Positions 43,245-52,030 are shown, numbered from the stretch's first letter. The stretch is 64,000 bases of DNA from Amphritea japonica ATCC BAA-1530 (GCF_016592435.1 NZ_AP014545.1:1806693-1870692); one strand, 5' to 3'. Numbers and translations: made by a program. Notes: generated from the letters alone by a model not told the origin.

Positions 43245-43523
43245 ATGAAAACTAAAAATATGTTTGGTATTTTGCGCTCAAAAGGCTTGAGCATGAAGAA
43301 TGCAGCAATGGGATCTGTTGCTGGCTTAGCTGTTATGTCTGGTTCAGCGAATGCGGCCGTTCCAACTGAAATTACAGATGCTATTATTGCATTTGTTGCT
43401 GATGCGTTGCTGTTATTGGCGGCTGTCGGTGGTGGTGCGGTGTCTATTATGGCCGTTGCTATGTTGTGGAATCTTGGCCTTGCGCTGGTTCCTAAGTTCC
43501 TTAAACGTGGTGCGCGCGCGTAA
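43245..43523 (+). CDS. phage major coat protein precursor (pVIII type)
   Basis: 92-residue precursor. Signal region ends MSGSANA, giving a mature protein of about 55 residues: acidic N-terminus AVPTEITDAI, one long hydrophobic helix (VADALLLLAAVGGGAVSIM), and a basic tail KFLKRGARA that would contact DNA. This is the exact layout of pVIII. A start at ATG 43293 with AAAAGG 7 bases upstream would give a normal 21-residue signal and cannot be excluded. Confidence 0.82.
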   Translation: MKTKNMFGILRSKGLSMKNAAMGSVAGLAVMSGSANAAVPTEITDAIIAFVADALLLLAAVGGGAVSIMAVAMLWNLGLALVPKFLKRGARA

Positions 43524-43538
43524 AGGGGGCTTTTAGCT

Positions 43539-44768
43539 ATGAAAAAGGCGATCTTAGTCATGGCGGCTTTGGTCGCCTTTTCTGTTTCTGGTCTATCGAA
43601 CGCGGCTTCTGAATATGATGCTTATAAAGATTGGGTTCAGGGGGATCCTGATTACTGGGCAAAAGGTGGTAAGACAAAGCGGGTAGCGGTTCAAATGAAA
43701 AAGGGAACAGGTGATCTTGTTGATCTTAGAACGCTTGGTCGCGGCGGCGTGCCAGGCGCATTGTTTGCAGCGGGTACTTATGGTGCTTCATTGATTTGGA
43801 AAGACGAATTAAAGGAGTTAGAAGAAAAGTCTTTATTCGAATTGTTCATGGGTGATAATGCTCCAGCTGATGTGTTAATTGATGACGGTACTTATGTTGA
43901 GGGGCGCTATTGGTATCATTCTAATAGTGGTAAAACAGGCCCGACATTGAGTTCGATCTGTGGCGTAACTGAGAGGGTAGCTAATGGTCGTTGTGAGACT
44001 TTAAGTTGGGGAAATTGGATCAATCCCGGATATTCTCATCAATATTTTTGTAGTGGTCAGCCAGCACCTTCAGGTTGTTCGCAAACTACTCAGGAGTTAT
44101 TTGGTGTCGATCCGTCTGCAATTAATTTAAAAGATGGACGGATTGTTCCTTTAGATACGTCTTTAACTTTTCCATATAACAATGGTCTTTCAGTTTTTAC
44201 AAATGATGAAGGTGAAACGGTAATAATTACTGCTGAACCTAATTCGCTTGGTGGTATAGATATTACTAATGAACGTACAACTGAAAATGCTGAAGGCGAA
44301 GAGGTTATCCAGCAATCAAAATTAGTCCTTGATGCTGATGGGATGATTGTAAATGTTTCTACTGGGCCGGTAACGCCTACGGTTAATATTGCTAATCCTG
44401 TTAATGTGAATCTTGAATTTCCAGATGATTATGCGCGCGAAAATACGCTTCAAGAAATACGAGATACTTTAAACACTGTTCCTGAAATTCCTGCGCCAAA
44501 TCATGCGCCGGTTATTGATGAGATTAAAAAGGTTGAGGATTCGATAAAAGATACTGAGCCGCTATTGCCTTCGTTGCCTTCTTTGCCGGTTGCTTTTGGT
44601 GGTTCAGAATCTTGTAGCGGTATAAGAATTATTGTTCCGTTCGGTTCAATTTATACCTTTGATGAAACGTTCGATAAGCATTGCGATATTGCGCGTGACA
44701 TTATTAATCCGTTTTGTACCTGGCTCTTTGGTGTGCTGACAGCTTTTTTACTGCTGGACGGTTTATAG
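43539..44768 (+). CDS. phage adsorption / minor coat protein (pIII-like)
   Basis: 409 residues, the largest phage gene, in the pIII slot. A Sec signal peptide (KKAILVMAALVAFSVSGLSNAA) is followed by a large exported region with scattered cysteines, a Pro/Asn-rich linker (VPEIPAPNHAPVIDEI, LLPSLPSLPVAFGG) and a C-terminal transmembrane anchor (FCTWLFGVLTAFLLLDGL). It should bind the host receptor and close the virion tip. The N-terminal part has no family I recognise, as is usual for fast-evolving receptor binders. Confidence 0.72.
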   Translation: MKKAILVMAALVAFSVSGLSNAASEYDAYKDWVQGDPDYWAKGGKTKRVAVQMKKGTGDLVDLRTLGRGGVPGALFAAGTYGASLIWKDELKELEEKSLFELFMGDNAPADVLIDDGTYVEGRYWYHSNSGKTGPTLSSICGVTERVANGRCETLSWGNWINPGYSHQYFCSGQPAPSGCSQTTQELFGVDPSAINLKDGRIVPLDTSLTFPYNNGLSVFTNDEGETVIITAEPNSLGGIDITNERTTENAEGEEVIQQSKLVLDADGMIVNVSTGPVTPTVNIANPVNVNLEFPDDYARENTLQEIRDTLNTVPEIPAPNHAPVIDEIKKVEDSIKDTEPLLPSLPSLPVAFGGSESCSGIRIIVPFGSIYTFDETFDKHCDIARDIINPFCTWLFGVLTAFLLLDGL

Positions 44769-44792
44769 AGAAGAAACAACGAGGTCGTTCTA

Positions 44793-45107
44793 ATGCCGAT
44801 TTTGGTTGCTTTATTCACAACGGGCTTTACTTCTGTCTTTGCTTTCATTGCTGCAAAAGTAGGGGCTAAGTTTGCCTTATTGGTCGTTCTTGTTGGTGTT
44901 TACGTTTCATCAGCCGCGGCATTTCTTGCGGTGATTAATATTCTGATTGGTTCATTGGTCACGGCTCTTCCGAGTTTTGTTGCCGATATCTTTTCGATGC
45001 TACCCACCAACACCGATGAGTGCATCGCTATTTGCGTATCAGCGGAAGCGGCGGCATATGTCTATCGACAGGTTGTTATTGTCGCTTCTATTAAATCGCG
45101 TTTATAA
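44793..45107 (+). CDS. phage minor coat protein pVI-like
   Basis: 104 residues, three hydrophobic spans (VALFTTGFTSVFAFIA, FALLVVLVGVYVSSAAAFLAV, LIGSLVTALPSFVADIF), the usual form of pVI. GAGG stands 8 bases before the ATG. Between pIII and Zot, the conserved position. Followed by a hairpin before the Zot gene. Confidence 0.7.
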   Translation: MPILVALFTTGFTSVFAFIAAKVGAKFALLVVLVGVYVSSAAAFLAVINILIGSLVTALPSFVADIFSMLPTNTDECIAICVSAEAAAYVYRQVVIVASIKSRL

Positions 45108-45121
45108 ATCATTTATCGACT

Positions 45122-45142
45122 CACTGGACCTCCGGGCCAGTG
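45122..45142 (+). terminator. hairpin before the Zot gene
   Basis: CACTGGACC / GGGCCAGTG with a 3-base loop and one mismatch, 22 bases before the Zot ATG. No T run, so more likely a processing or translation-control structure than a terminator. Confidence 0.4.
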
Positions 45143-45163
45143 CGTTGATAAAGGAGTAACTTT

Positions 45164-46000
45164 ATGCCTAATTATGTTGTCACTGGTCCTCTGGGATCGG
45201 GCAAGGGTATCGCTTGCATGAACCGCATTCAGCAAGCGCTTTTTGAGGGAAGACGGATAGCCACCAATTTAGATATCTGGCCAGAAAACCTTGGCTTATC
45301 TGATTTCAATAAAGACGCTTCTATTGTTCGTGTGCCTGATAAACCTCGTGCTATGGATTTGGAAATGCTGGGATTGGGCCATGATGAAGACGGGCCTAAT
45401 GATAAGCGTAATGGGATTTTAGTATTGGATGAGATCCTGACATGGTTGAATTCTCGAGATTGGCGGGATAAAGATCGTCAGAAGCTTTTAGACTGGTTTT
45501 TGCATGCCAGGAAGAAGCGTTGGGACGTGTATTTTATGGTTCAAGACGCTGACTTTATGGATTCGCAATTTCAGAATACGCTTTTTGATCATTTCGTTCA
45601 GTGTTCGCGGTTGGATCGTATACGGGTCTTAAAGGTTAAGCCGCCAACGTTGTTTGTTGCTCATGCGTACTATGGAAAATCAGTTCGTGGTATGTATGTC
45701 GGTAAGTGGGTTTCTCGAAAACAGTTGTTTAATGCTTATGATACTGAGCAGGTTTTCAAAGATGATGTCATGTATGTAAAGGATAAGGAGGAACCCATTG
45801 ATATGAGAGCGCCGTTTACTTATCTGACACCCTGGCACTTGAAAGGTCGGTATCTTGAAAAGGCAAAGAAGGGGCTTTCGTTGCAGAACCTTGTCGCGTT
45901 AATTCCTTGGACGATTGCATACCAGATCTGCAAATATGTTCCACCGGTTAGGCCTTATTTTGGATATCGTGAGCCAGTACTGACTGTTGCTTCGGCTTAG
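45164..46000 (+). CDS. zot: Zot/pI family phage assembly ATPase
   Basis: 278 residues. Walker A is VVTGPLGSGKGIACMNRI, Walker B GILVLDEILTWLNSRDW, followed by FLHARKKRWDVYFMVQDADFMD, the zonula-occludens-toxin/pI family pattern. It powers virion export through the inner membrane. A hydrophobic span lies near the C-terminus (LVALIPWTIAYQI, about residues 243-255), leaving only about 23 residues beyond it. The large periplasmic toxin-like region of CTXphi Zot is therefore absent. AAGGAG precedes the ATG. Confidence 0.88.
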   Translation: MPNYVVTGPLGSGKGIACMNRIQQALFEGRRIATNLDIWPENLGLSDFNKDASIVRVPDKPRAMDLEMLGLGHDEDGPNDKRNGILVLDEILTWLNSRDWRDKDRQKLLDWFLHARKKRWDVYFMVQDADFMDSQFQNTLFDHFVQCSRLDRIRVLKVKPPTLFVAHAYYGKSVRGMYVGKWVSRKQLFNAYDTEQVFKDDVMYVKDKEEPIDMRAPFTYLTPWHLKGRYLEKAKKGLSLQNLVALIPWTIAYQICKYVPPVRPYFGYREPVLTVASA

Positions 46001-46029
46001 GAATTACGGCCATTTCTTATCTAAAGTGA

Positions 46030-46057
46030 ATTGCGCATAATCTATATTATGTTAAAT
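46030..46057 (+). other. chromosomal dif site / right junction (attR)
   Basis: XerC arm ATTGCGCATAA, 6-base centre TCTATA, XerD arm TTATGTTAAAT. Compared with E. coli dif as I recall it, 25 of 28 positions agree, and the XerD arm is identical. It should be a working dif site for chromosome dimer resolution and marks the replication terminus. It lies 29 bases after the Zot stop. Confidence 0.9.
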
Positions 46058-46976
46058 GTAGTAATTGTAATGATGATACTCGGTGCCCCTCTGAAATATG
46101 AGATGTCGTTTAGGATGGTATTTAGCGTAATCGCAGTTATGCGAATAGTTGTGCTATTTCTAGCTTAATTAAAGAGCGTGCGGAGAGCGTCGAAGATTTT
46201 AGTTTTGTGGGTAATCCGTCGCTGCGTGCAATCTCCTTACGTGGACATATCAGACTACCTTTCTCTCTGATTCTTTGTCTAAGCCTGACTATCAGAATTG
46301 GTTTTTTAGCTCCGCGCGTTCAAGCAGTAATGAACGACTTAGCGCCGACAAGAGACCGTTTACCCTGATCCAGTTTTATAGCTACACCAACAGATAATGC
46401 TCTATTTGATTATAGTTTCGCGCTTCAACTTTATTGTGTAATAAACGTTTGGTACGGAGAGCGTCCTTAATTTGAAAACCTGTGCCCGAGAGACATTCAG
46501 AACAATCTGGCTGGCATCTGCTGAAGATGACTTTTAGCTAATTACATTTCTCCAAAACACGAGCTGCTTTTTTTTCCATATCCAGATTTATAAGCCGCAG
46601 TAAATTTGACCGGTATTGTTTTACAGAGGCATTTCTACATAGGATGACTATCAGCATGGATTTATATAAGTGAGTAGTTATAAAGGAGCGGCTATAAACA
46701 AGTCCTGCAACAGAACGTGCGCCTGGGCGGTGATACTGTTCAGGCTGTAATTAGTTTTAGGCTAACAATTCCTGATAGCTTAACTTGAGAGCTGGTTGGA
46801 AGCGTATTTAGTTAAGTCCGACGCTTAAGTAAACCTGGTTACAGTTTATCCGTAACACGCCATTACATCGAGGGTTATTCAATTACCAGTAGTAGACACT
46901 ACTGGTAATTAAGGCGGGTAGCACCTACAATCATGGCTTATATCTCTGCTAACCAACTTTCGAAGGCATCATTATT
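46058..46976. other. gene-free stretch between dif and the solitary recombinase
   Basis: About 920 bases, AT-rich, with stops in all frames and no ORF above 60 codons. It holds repeated CGGAGAGCGTC (near 46180 and 46455), a weak stem AAGCGT / ACGCTT at 46800-46826, and the perfect inverted repeat at 46881. It may be the relic of decayed phage or mobile genes next to dif; I see no recognisable protein remnant. Confidence 0.6.
46881..46910. promoter_or_regulatory. perfect 13-bp inverted repeat upstream of the recombinase gene
   Basis: AATTACCAGTAGT - AGAC - ACTACTGGTAATT, 67 bases before the GTG start. No T run, so it is a better operator or recombinase-binding candidate than a terminator. Confidence 0.6.
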
Positions 46977-48203
46977 GTGTCGACCAACAACTTTCCTGGC
47001 CTGCCACTGTTTGACTCCGCTAAACACTTTAATCAGATCCCCAGGAATGAACTGTTCCCTGATCAGGCGCCTGCAGTCGAGTCCTTTGTGCTGAATCTGG
47101 GTGTCGAGGGTGCTGTCGATGATTATCGCTACACCAAAGATTTCCTCACTAGTTACAGCAAAAAGAGCCAGGATACCTATGACAAATTCAGAGGCGATGC
47201 TGAGCGGCTTTTATTATGGTCCTGGTTGATCAAGCGCAAGTCTGTTGTCCTGCTGCGTCGCCGTGACCTCGAAGAGTACACAGACTTCGTCGCTAAGCCT
47301 GAACCTCATTGGCAGGGAGAAACCACCCAGCGCAGGTTCCTTAGTGCAAGCGGCACCCGTGAGCCCAACAGGGATTGGCGCCCTTTCCGGGCTGCTGGCG
47401 GTGGTAAAGGCCGGCTTAATACTAAGTCCTGGCAGGGATTGTTCTCAAATCTCAGTGTCTATTTTAATTACCTGATGGCTGAGGATTACGCACCGGGTAA
47501 TCATATTCCGATTGTTAAGAAGAACTGCCCCTATCTTAGACAAGAAACCGGTATTAATACCGCAAGACGGTTATCAGAACTGCAGTGGGAATACCTGCTA
47601 AGTTCGGCTAAATCTCTGGCAAATGCCGACCCACAATATGAAAGAACGCTGTTTGTGATTGCCACGCTTAAATCTCTGAAGCTGCGTATCTCAGAACTTT
47701 CAGAGCGCCCTAACTGGCTACCTGTTATGTCTCATTTCCACCGGGATCATGAAGGTAACTGGTGGTTTAGGACCTACGGCAAAGGCTCTAAAGAACGTGA
47801 TGTGTCGATTTCGAATGAATATATCGTGTTTCTTAAACGTTACCGTCAGCACAGAGGTCTGACTCCCCTTCCCTCCAAAGACTCACTGGAGCCGGTTGTT
47901 GAGTCCCGGGTGAATAACCGGGGACTGGGTAGTCGTCAGCTACGTAATATCGTCGAGTATGCTTTAGATGAAGGCTGCCATTCCCTCATCAAGGATGGTT
48001 TTGATGTAGAAGCCTCTGAGTTACGTGCCGCTACTACGCACTGGCTTAGACATACCGGTGCGTCCATGGAAGTCGCTGCAGGCCGAAACCTTGCCCATGT
48101 ACAGGCAGATCTGGGTCACGGCAGTATCAGAACCACCGATGAGCTTTATGTAGATTCGGATAATATGGAACGGGCATCCAGTGCTAAGGGGCAAGAGGTT
48201 TAG
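46977..48203 (+). CDS. tyrosine recombinase / phage-type integrase
   Basis: 408 residues, GTG start at 46977 with AAGG 10 bases upstream. N-terminal SAM-like domain with YTKDFLTSYSKKSQDTYDKFRGDAE. Catalytic pieces: arginine in LKLRISELSERPNW, HxxR in THWLRHTGASMEVAAG, histidine and tyrosine in LGHGSIRTTDELYVDSDN. It is longer than XerC/XerD (about 300) and its composition is host-like, unlike the prophage. It lies about 0.9 kb from dif and has no adjacent excisionase, so it is not needed by the filamentous phage and belongs to another element or is domesticated. Confidence 0.82.
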   Translation: MSTNNFPGLPLFDSAKHFNQIPRNELFPDQAPAVESFVLNLGVEGAVDDYRYTKDFLTSYSKKSQDTYDKFRGDAERLLLWSWLIKRKSVVLLRRRDLEEYTDFVAKPEPHWQGETTQRRFLSASGTREPNRDWRPFRAAGGGKGRLNTKSWQGLFSNLSVYFNYLMAEDYAPGNHIPIVKKNCPYLRQETGINTARRLSELQWEYLLSSAKSLANADPQYERTLFVIATLKSLKLRISELSERPNWLPVMSHFHRDHEGNWWFRTYGKGSKERDVSISNEYIVFLKRYRQHRGLTPLPSKDSLEPVVESRVNNRGLGSRQLRNIVEYALDEGCHSLIKDGFDVEASELRAATTHWLRHTGASMEVAAGRNLAHVQADLGHGSIRTTDELYVDSDNMERASSAKGQEV

Positions 48204-48487
48204 CCTATTTTTACAGGTTTATGATCCATGGCTGAGCATATCGTTTTGATTTATTTATCAGCTTAAGCTTTTATGATCATTAGTGTGGTCACATTATTAA
48301 GCGCTCAATAAAGTGCCTTCTCGTAATTGTTTCTCTCTATTATTTAGTGTGCGTTGTTAATGTGCCTCAAAATTGTTTCAAATCATCGCTATCTCTGTTT
48401 AAAATGGCGCTCTAAACCCCCTTACGTTAGCCTCTCATTTGTTATCGCTTATTCATTGCGGATGAGCTGATATGGATTTGTGTGACC

Positions 48488-49294
48488 ATGATTAATTTTG
48501 CCCAGTTACAGTCTAAATTCACCACCCTGCGCAGTAATAAAGCCTTTGAGCTGTTTGTGGTGTTTGTCATTATCAGCTCAGCTCTGCTGGTTGGCGCCAA
48601 AACCTATGAGCTATCTCCTCTGTCTCTTACGCTTGTGACCTGGATGGATCGCTTTATTACGGCTTTTTTTCTGATTGAGATCAGCATCCGTTTTCTGGGT
48701 GAAGAGCATAAAAAGGATTTCTTTAAAAATCCCTGGAACATTTTTGATACCCTGATCGTGACTATTAGTCTGGTGCCGATTGATAATACTGATATGGCAC
48801 TGGTTGCTCGTCTGGTCAGGGTTTTCAGGGTGTTGCGGATGATCTCTGTGATACCTGAGTTGCGCTTATTGCTTAACTCTCTTATTAAAGCGATGCCTCA
48901 ATTAGGTTATGTTATCCTGTTGATGTTCATCATCTTTTATATCTATGCTGCGATCGGTAGCACTCTGTTCGAAGATATTAATCCTGAGCTTTGGGGCGAC
49001 ATCACTATCTCACTACTCACCCTGTTCCGGGTGATGACGTTTGAGGACTGGACTGATGTGATGTACGAAACCATGGGTGTTTATCCTATGAGCTGGGTCT
49101 TCTATCTGACCTTTATTTTCTTCACTGCTTTCGCCTTTTTGAATATGGTGATCGGTATTGTGGTTAACGTGTTAGACGAAGAGCACGAAAAGATCAGAAA
49201 GCAGGAAGCGATAGATGCCCATGAGCCGACCATTGCCGACCTTCAATTACAGCTGGAGCAGATTAAAGTGATGTTGGAGCGCCAGGCGAAATAG
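48488..49294 (+). CDS. voltage-gated cation channel, single-domain (BacNav/Cav-like)
   Basis: 268 residues from ATG 48488. Six transmembrane segments: S1 FELFVVFVIISSALLVGA, S3 IFDTLIVTISLVPI, an arginine-rich S4 (VARLVRVFRVLRMISVI, four arginines at 3-residue spacing), and S5/S6 around the pore. The filter is LFRVMTFEDWTDVMYE near residues 180-195, with E in the ring position and TD after W, as in eukaryotic calcium channel domains, unlike the TLESW of classical bacterial sodium channels. S6 is FFTAFAFLNMVIGIVVNVL, followed by a C-terminal coiled coil typical of tetrameric channels. Confidence 0.85.
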   Translation: MINFAQLQSKFTTLRSNKAFELFVVFVIISSALLVGAKTYELSPLSLTLVTWMDRFITAFFLIEISIRFLGEEHKKDFFKNPWNIFDTLIVTISLVPIDNTDMALVARLVRVFRVLRMISVIPELRLLLNSLIKAMPQLGYVILLMFIIFYIYAAIGSTLFEDINPELWGDITISLLTLFRVMTFEDWTDVMYETMGVYPMSWVFYLTFIFFTAFAFLNMVIGIVVNVLDEEHEKIRKQEAIDAHEPTIADLQLQLEQIKVMLERQAK

Positions 49295-49354
49295 CCCGTT
49301 ACAGGGTTTATGTTTATATTTGTACTCGAGGGAATTTAATAACAAGGAAGGTTA

Positions 49355-49843
49355 ATGGACAACGAACTCTCTAGCTTACTCGGCTCAACGGGCGCCGAGC
49401 TGATTAGCGTCCTTTTTACCTGGGGAGCATTATGGTTGCTACTTCGCCTGCTGTCTTCTGCTGTTATGGCAACCTGGTTGGCAAATGCCTTTCTTCTCAC
49501 TGCAATCGCTGCAACACTGATAGCCAGCCTGGGCTTTAAGCTGAATCTGTATGCCGAGCTGAATGGCTGGGGCTTATTAACCGTCTTGATGGTTGGGCTT
49601 AATCTGGTTGTCGTGCCTTTGTTTTACTGGCTCGATAAGCGTAAATCATGCCGTCAGAGTGCGACCCGGATTCCTGAAGCGGTGTTGCATAGCTTAGCGT
49701 TTTCCGGCGGCGCTGCCAGTGCCCTGGTCTCACAACAGTTTTTTAATCATAAAACGGTCAAGCCAGGCTTTCGTCTGAAAACATGGGCGGCGTTAATCCT
49801 CAATATGATACTGTTTTATGCACTGAGTACTGTGTTTATCTGA
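49355..49843 (+). CDS. DUF1294 membrane protein
   Basis: 162 residues with four hydrophobic segments. The DUF1294 pattern is clear in FYWLDKRKSCRQSATRIPEAVLHSLAFSGGAASALVSQQFFNHKT (in segments): DK-x2-A/S..RIPE...GG...HKT. Unlike many relatives it has no cold-shock domain of its own; a cold-shock protein gene lies 2.3 kb away at 52130. Function unknown. Confidence 0.8.
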   Translation: MDNELSSLLGSTGAELISVLFTWGALWLLLRLLSSAVMATWLANAFLLTAIAATLIASLGFKLNLYAELNGWGLLTVLMVGLNLVVVPLFYWLDKRKSCRQSATRIPEAVLHSLAFSGGAASALVSQQFFNHKTVKPGFRLKTWAALILNMILFYALSTVFI

Positions 49844-49880
49844 CTAAAAGTCAGTGAATCATGGGAATTATCATGTTGAT

Positions 49881-49903
49881 ACAGGCGCCAGCAAGGCGCC
49901 TGT
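49881..49903 (+). terminator. hairpin between convergent genes
   Basis: Perfect stem ACAGGCGCC / GGCGCCTGT with a 5-base loop, no T run. Confidence 0.55.
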
Positions 49904-49941
49904 TGGTAGTCGACTCGCAGATTAGCCGTTATTGTTTTCGT

Positions 49942-51591
49942 TCAGCTTCCCTCGCCGTATTGTAAGCGAATCTCTTTCTTATTCAGCTTCCCTACGCTGG
50001 TTTTGGGTATCTCTGCGACAAAACTGATCTCTGAAGGTATCGCCCATTTATTGATTCGACCGCTTTCAACAAACTGCTGCAGGTGCGCCTGAATTGCATC
50101 GGTATCAACCTTTGCACCGGCGACGGGAACAACCAGTGCAAAGGCACGTTCGTCCCACTTCTCATCGGGAACGCCAATGACCGCCACTTCTGAAACCTGA
50201 GGATGCTGACTGATCAGGCTTTCAAGTTCGATGGAAGAGATCCATTCGCCTCCGGTTTTAATGACATCTTTTATCCGGTCTTTAATCTGCAATACTCCAT
50301 GCTCATCGATAGAGGCCACATCACCGGTGTGTAGCCAGCCGTTTTGCCACAGTTCCTGACTCTTTTCGGGCTCTTTGTAATAGCCCTGTGTCAGCCAGGG
50401 GCAGCGAACCACAACTTCACCGACAGTTTCACCATCATGGGGGAGATCATTGCCTGCCGGGTCTGCTATTTTGAGATCTACCAGGGCGGTGGGGACCCCT
50501 GTTTTTATCCGGGCGGGCATCTGGTCGTCGATCTCTAGCTCCCGTTCGGATGGGCGTAAGCTGGTCATTGTTAGTATTGGGCAGGTTTCTGACATACCGT
50601 AGGCGGTATGGAAGAGGATCCCTTTGTCGGCCATTTTTTGCGCAAGCGCCATGGTAGGTGCACTGCCGCCGGTGAGCATTTTCCACCCAGTCATATCGGT
50701 ATGTTTAGCTTCCTCACAGTCGAGGATCATCTGCAGTACCGTTGGTACACCGTGTGAGAAAGTCACCTTCTCTTCGCGATACAGCTTAACTAACTTATTG
50801 GGTTCATAGCGCCCCGGATAAACCTGCTTTACACCGATCATAGTGGCCGTATAGGGGACGCCCCAGGCATGCACATGAAACATCGGTGTCATCGGCATAT
50901 AGACATCGTCTGAGCGCAGTAGCGGCTGGCCATTATACAAGCCCAGTGTGGCAGCCTCGGCCAGCGTGTGCAGCACTAACTGACGGTGGGTAAAGTACAC
51001 TCCTTTGGGATTTCCGGTTGTGCCCGTGGTATAGAACATCGTTGCCACTGAATTTTCATCAAAATCCGGGAAGTCATACTGATCGCTGGCACTTTCTAGC
51101 AAGGCTTCATATTCACCCCGGGTGTTCAATGATGTTGTGACCGGTTGTTGTTCATCGCTCAGCTGAATATAGCCGCGCACGCTGGGAAGCTGCTCGGCCA
51201 ACTGTTCAGCAATGACCATAAAATCATCATGCACCAGCACCAGATTATCTTCTGCGTGGTTCATGGTATAGCGTATCTGATCTGCACTCAGGCGAACATT
51301 TACATGATGCAAAATAGCGCCGATCATCGGCACTGCAAAGTAAGCCTCAAGATACCGATGGCTGTCCCAATCCATTACCGCGACTGTATCCCCTGCCTGT
51401 ACGCCGGCATCACTTAAGACATTGGCGAGCTTACAGATACGTTTATACAGGGTTTGATAGTCGTATCGAAACAGATCGCTGTAGACGATCTCCTGGGTAG
51501 GGTTATATCGCTTACCTGAGAGCAGTAAGCTTTTGATGAGTAATGGAGATGCATGGGCATTTGCGGTCGGTTCTATTATTTTTGTTTTCAT
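49942..51591 (-). CDS. acyl-CoA synthetase (AMP-forming, medium/long-chain type)
   Basis: 549 residues. The phosphate loop [21 protein letters not shown], the A5 motif [17 protein letters not shown]7 [22 protein letters not shown], and the catalytic lysine in [13 protein letters not shown] give the complete ANL fold. Substrate: a fatty acid in the medium or long chain range (AlkK-like); aromatic acids are possible. It is an isolated gene, with no other beta-oxidation gene within view. Confidence 0.88.
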   Translation of the reverse strand: MKTKIIEPTANAHASPLLIKSLLLSGKRYNPTQEIVYSDLFRYDYQTLYKRICKLANVLSDAGVQAGDTVAVMDWDSHRYLEAYFAVPMIGAILHHVNVRLSADQIRYTMNHAEDNLVLVHDDFMVIAEQLAEQLPSVRGYIQLSDEQQPVTTSLNTRGEYEALLESASDQYDFPDFDENSVATMFYTTGTTGNPKGVYFTHRQLVLHTLAEAATLGLYNGQPLLRSDDVYMPMTPMFHVHAWGVPYTATMIGVKQVYPGRYEPNKLVKLYREEKVTFSHGVPTVLQMILDCEEAKHTDMTGWKMLTGGSAPTMALAQKMADKGILFHTAYGMSETCPILTMTSLRPSERELEIDDQMPARIKTGVPTALVDLKIADPAGNDLPHDGETVGEVVVRCPWLTQGYYKEPEKSQELWQNGWLHTGDVASIDEHGVLQIKDRIKDVIKTGGEWISSIELESLISQHPQVSEVAVIGVPDEKWDERAFALVVPVAGAKVDTDAIQAHLQQFVESGRINKWAIPSEISFVAEIPKTSVGKLNKKEIRLQYGEGS

Positions 51592-51926
51592 TGTTGCTCC
51601 CTTTATTTAATCATGTGCGACATGACAGGTATGCGTCATATTAAGGCCTGATATCGATTTGATCTAAACGCTCCGCCCTAAGTTTTTAAGAGGGGCTTTT
51701 CAGAGGCTGTTTTAACTGTTTTTATAGATATTCTATGGAGATAGAGTATAGACACGAATAGGCGAAGCGCTACAACTCGTTGAAAACAAAAATGAAACAT
51801 CATTGCTGACTAGTATATCCGACAGTGCGTTCTTCTTGTCCCAGATCAAGAAATTTAACTGATTAATTAATTTGGATTAAAAAATAGGAATTTGTCTTAG
51901 ATACTTTCTTCGGAACGGGCCTTACT
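51592..51926. other. gene-free stretch upstream of the acyl-CoA synthetase
   Basis: No ORF of note. It should contain the promoter of the leftward synthetase gene. TTCTAT / ATAGAG (51731-51746 region) is a weak inverted repeat. Nothing else is recognised. Confidence 0.4.
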
Positions 51927-52028
51927 ATGCCGCACAAGTTCAGGACACCCAGGGATCAGGTTGTGGAACTCAGCAGGGTAGCCAGAAGGATTGCAGGAAG
52001 CATCGGCTACATGGAAAAGGATCGCTGA
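51927..52028 (+). CDS. 33-residue basic peptide ORF followed by a terminator
   Basis: Read from the sequence: ATG 51927, 33 codons, TGA. The product is basic and amphipathic (MPHKFRTPRDQVVELSRV ... RIAGSIGYMEKDR). No ribosome site is visible, which counts against translation. A strong stem-loop terminator lies just after it (52031-52071), so a short transcript very likely exists; it may be a small RNA instead. Confidence 0.4.
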   Translation: MPHKFRTPRDQVVELSRVARRIAGSIGYMEKDR

Positions 52029-52030
52029 TC

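Larger units (their letters stand above)
40950..46040 (+). mobile_element. filamentous (inovirus-type) prophage integrated at dif
   Basis: About 5.09 kb between the XerC cleavage points of the left and right dif-like sites. Gene order is leftward small repressor candidate, then rightward replication initiator, ssDNA-binding protein, two small membrane proteins, major coat, pIII-like, pVI-like, Zot/pI. No integrase, no capsid/tail genes, and no secretin gene, so it would use host XerC/XerD to integrate and a host secretin to exit. All genes are intact, so the phage may be alive. The DNA is more AT-rich than the flanking host genes. Confidence 0.9.

Noticed and set aside
46049-46168. A 39-codon hydrophobic ORF whose ATG lies inside the dif XerD arm.
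   Set aside because: No ribosome site, start codon is fixed by dif itself, and AT-rich hydrophobic frames arise by chance.
46977-48203. The tyrosine recombinase as the integrase of the filamentous phage.
   Set aside because: It lies outside the dif-bounded element, and the dif junctions show host XerC/XerD integration.
50447-51417. Several 60-90 codon frames inside the acyl-CoA synthetase gene.
   Set aside because: Antisense or out-of-frame shadows of a well-supported gene.
51900-52030. Possible SRP (4.5S) RNA because of AGGA and CAGCAGGGTAGCCAG-like pieces.
   Set aside because: The conserved GGAAGCAGC tetraloop arrangement and long paired arms are not present in the right order.
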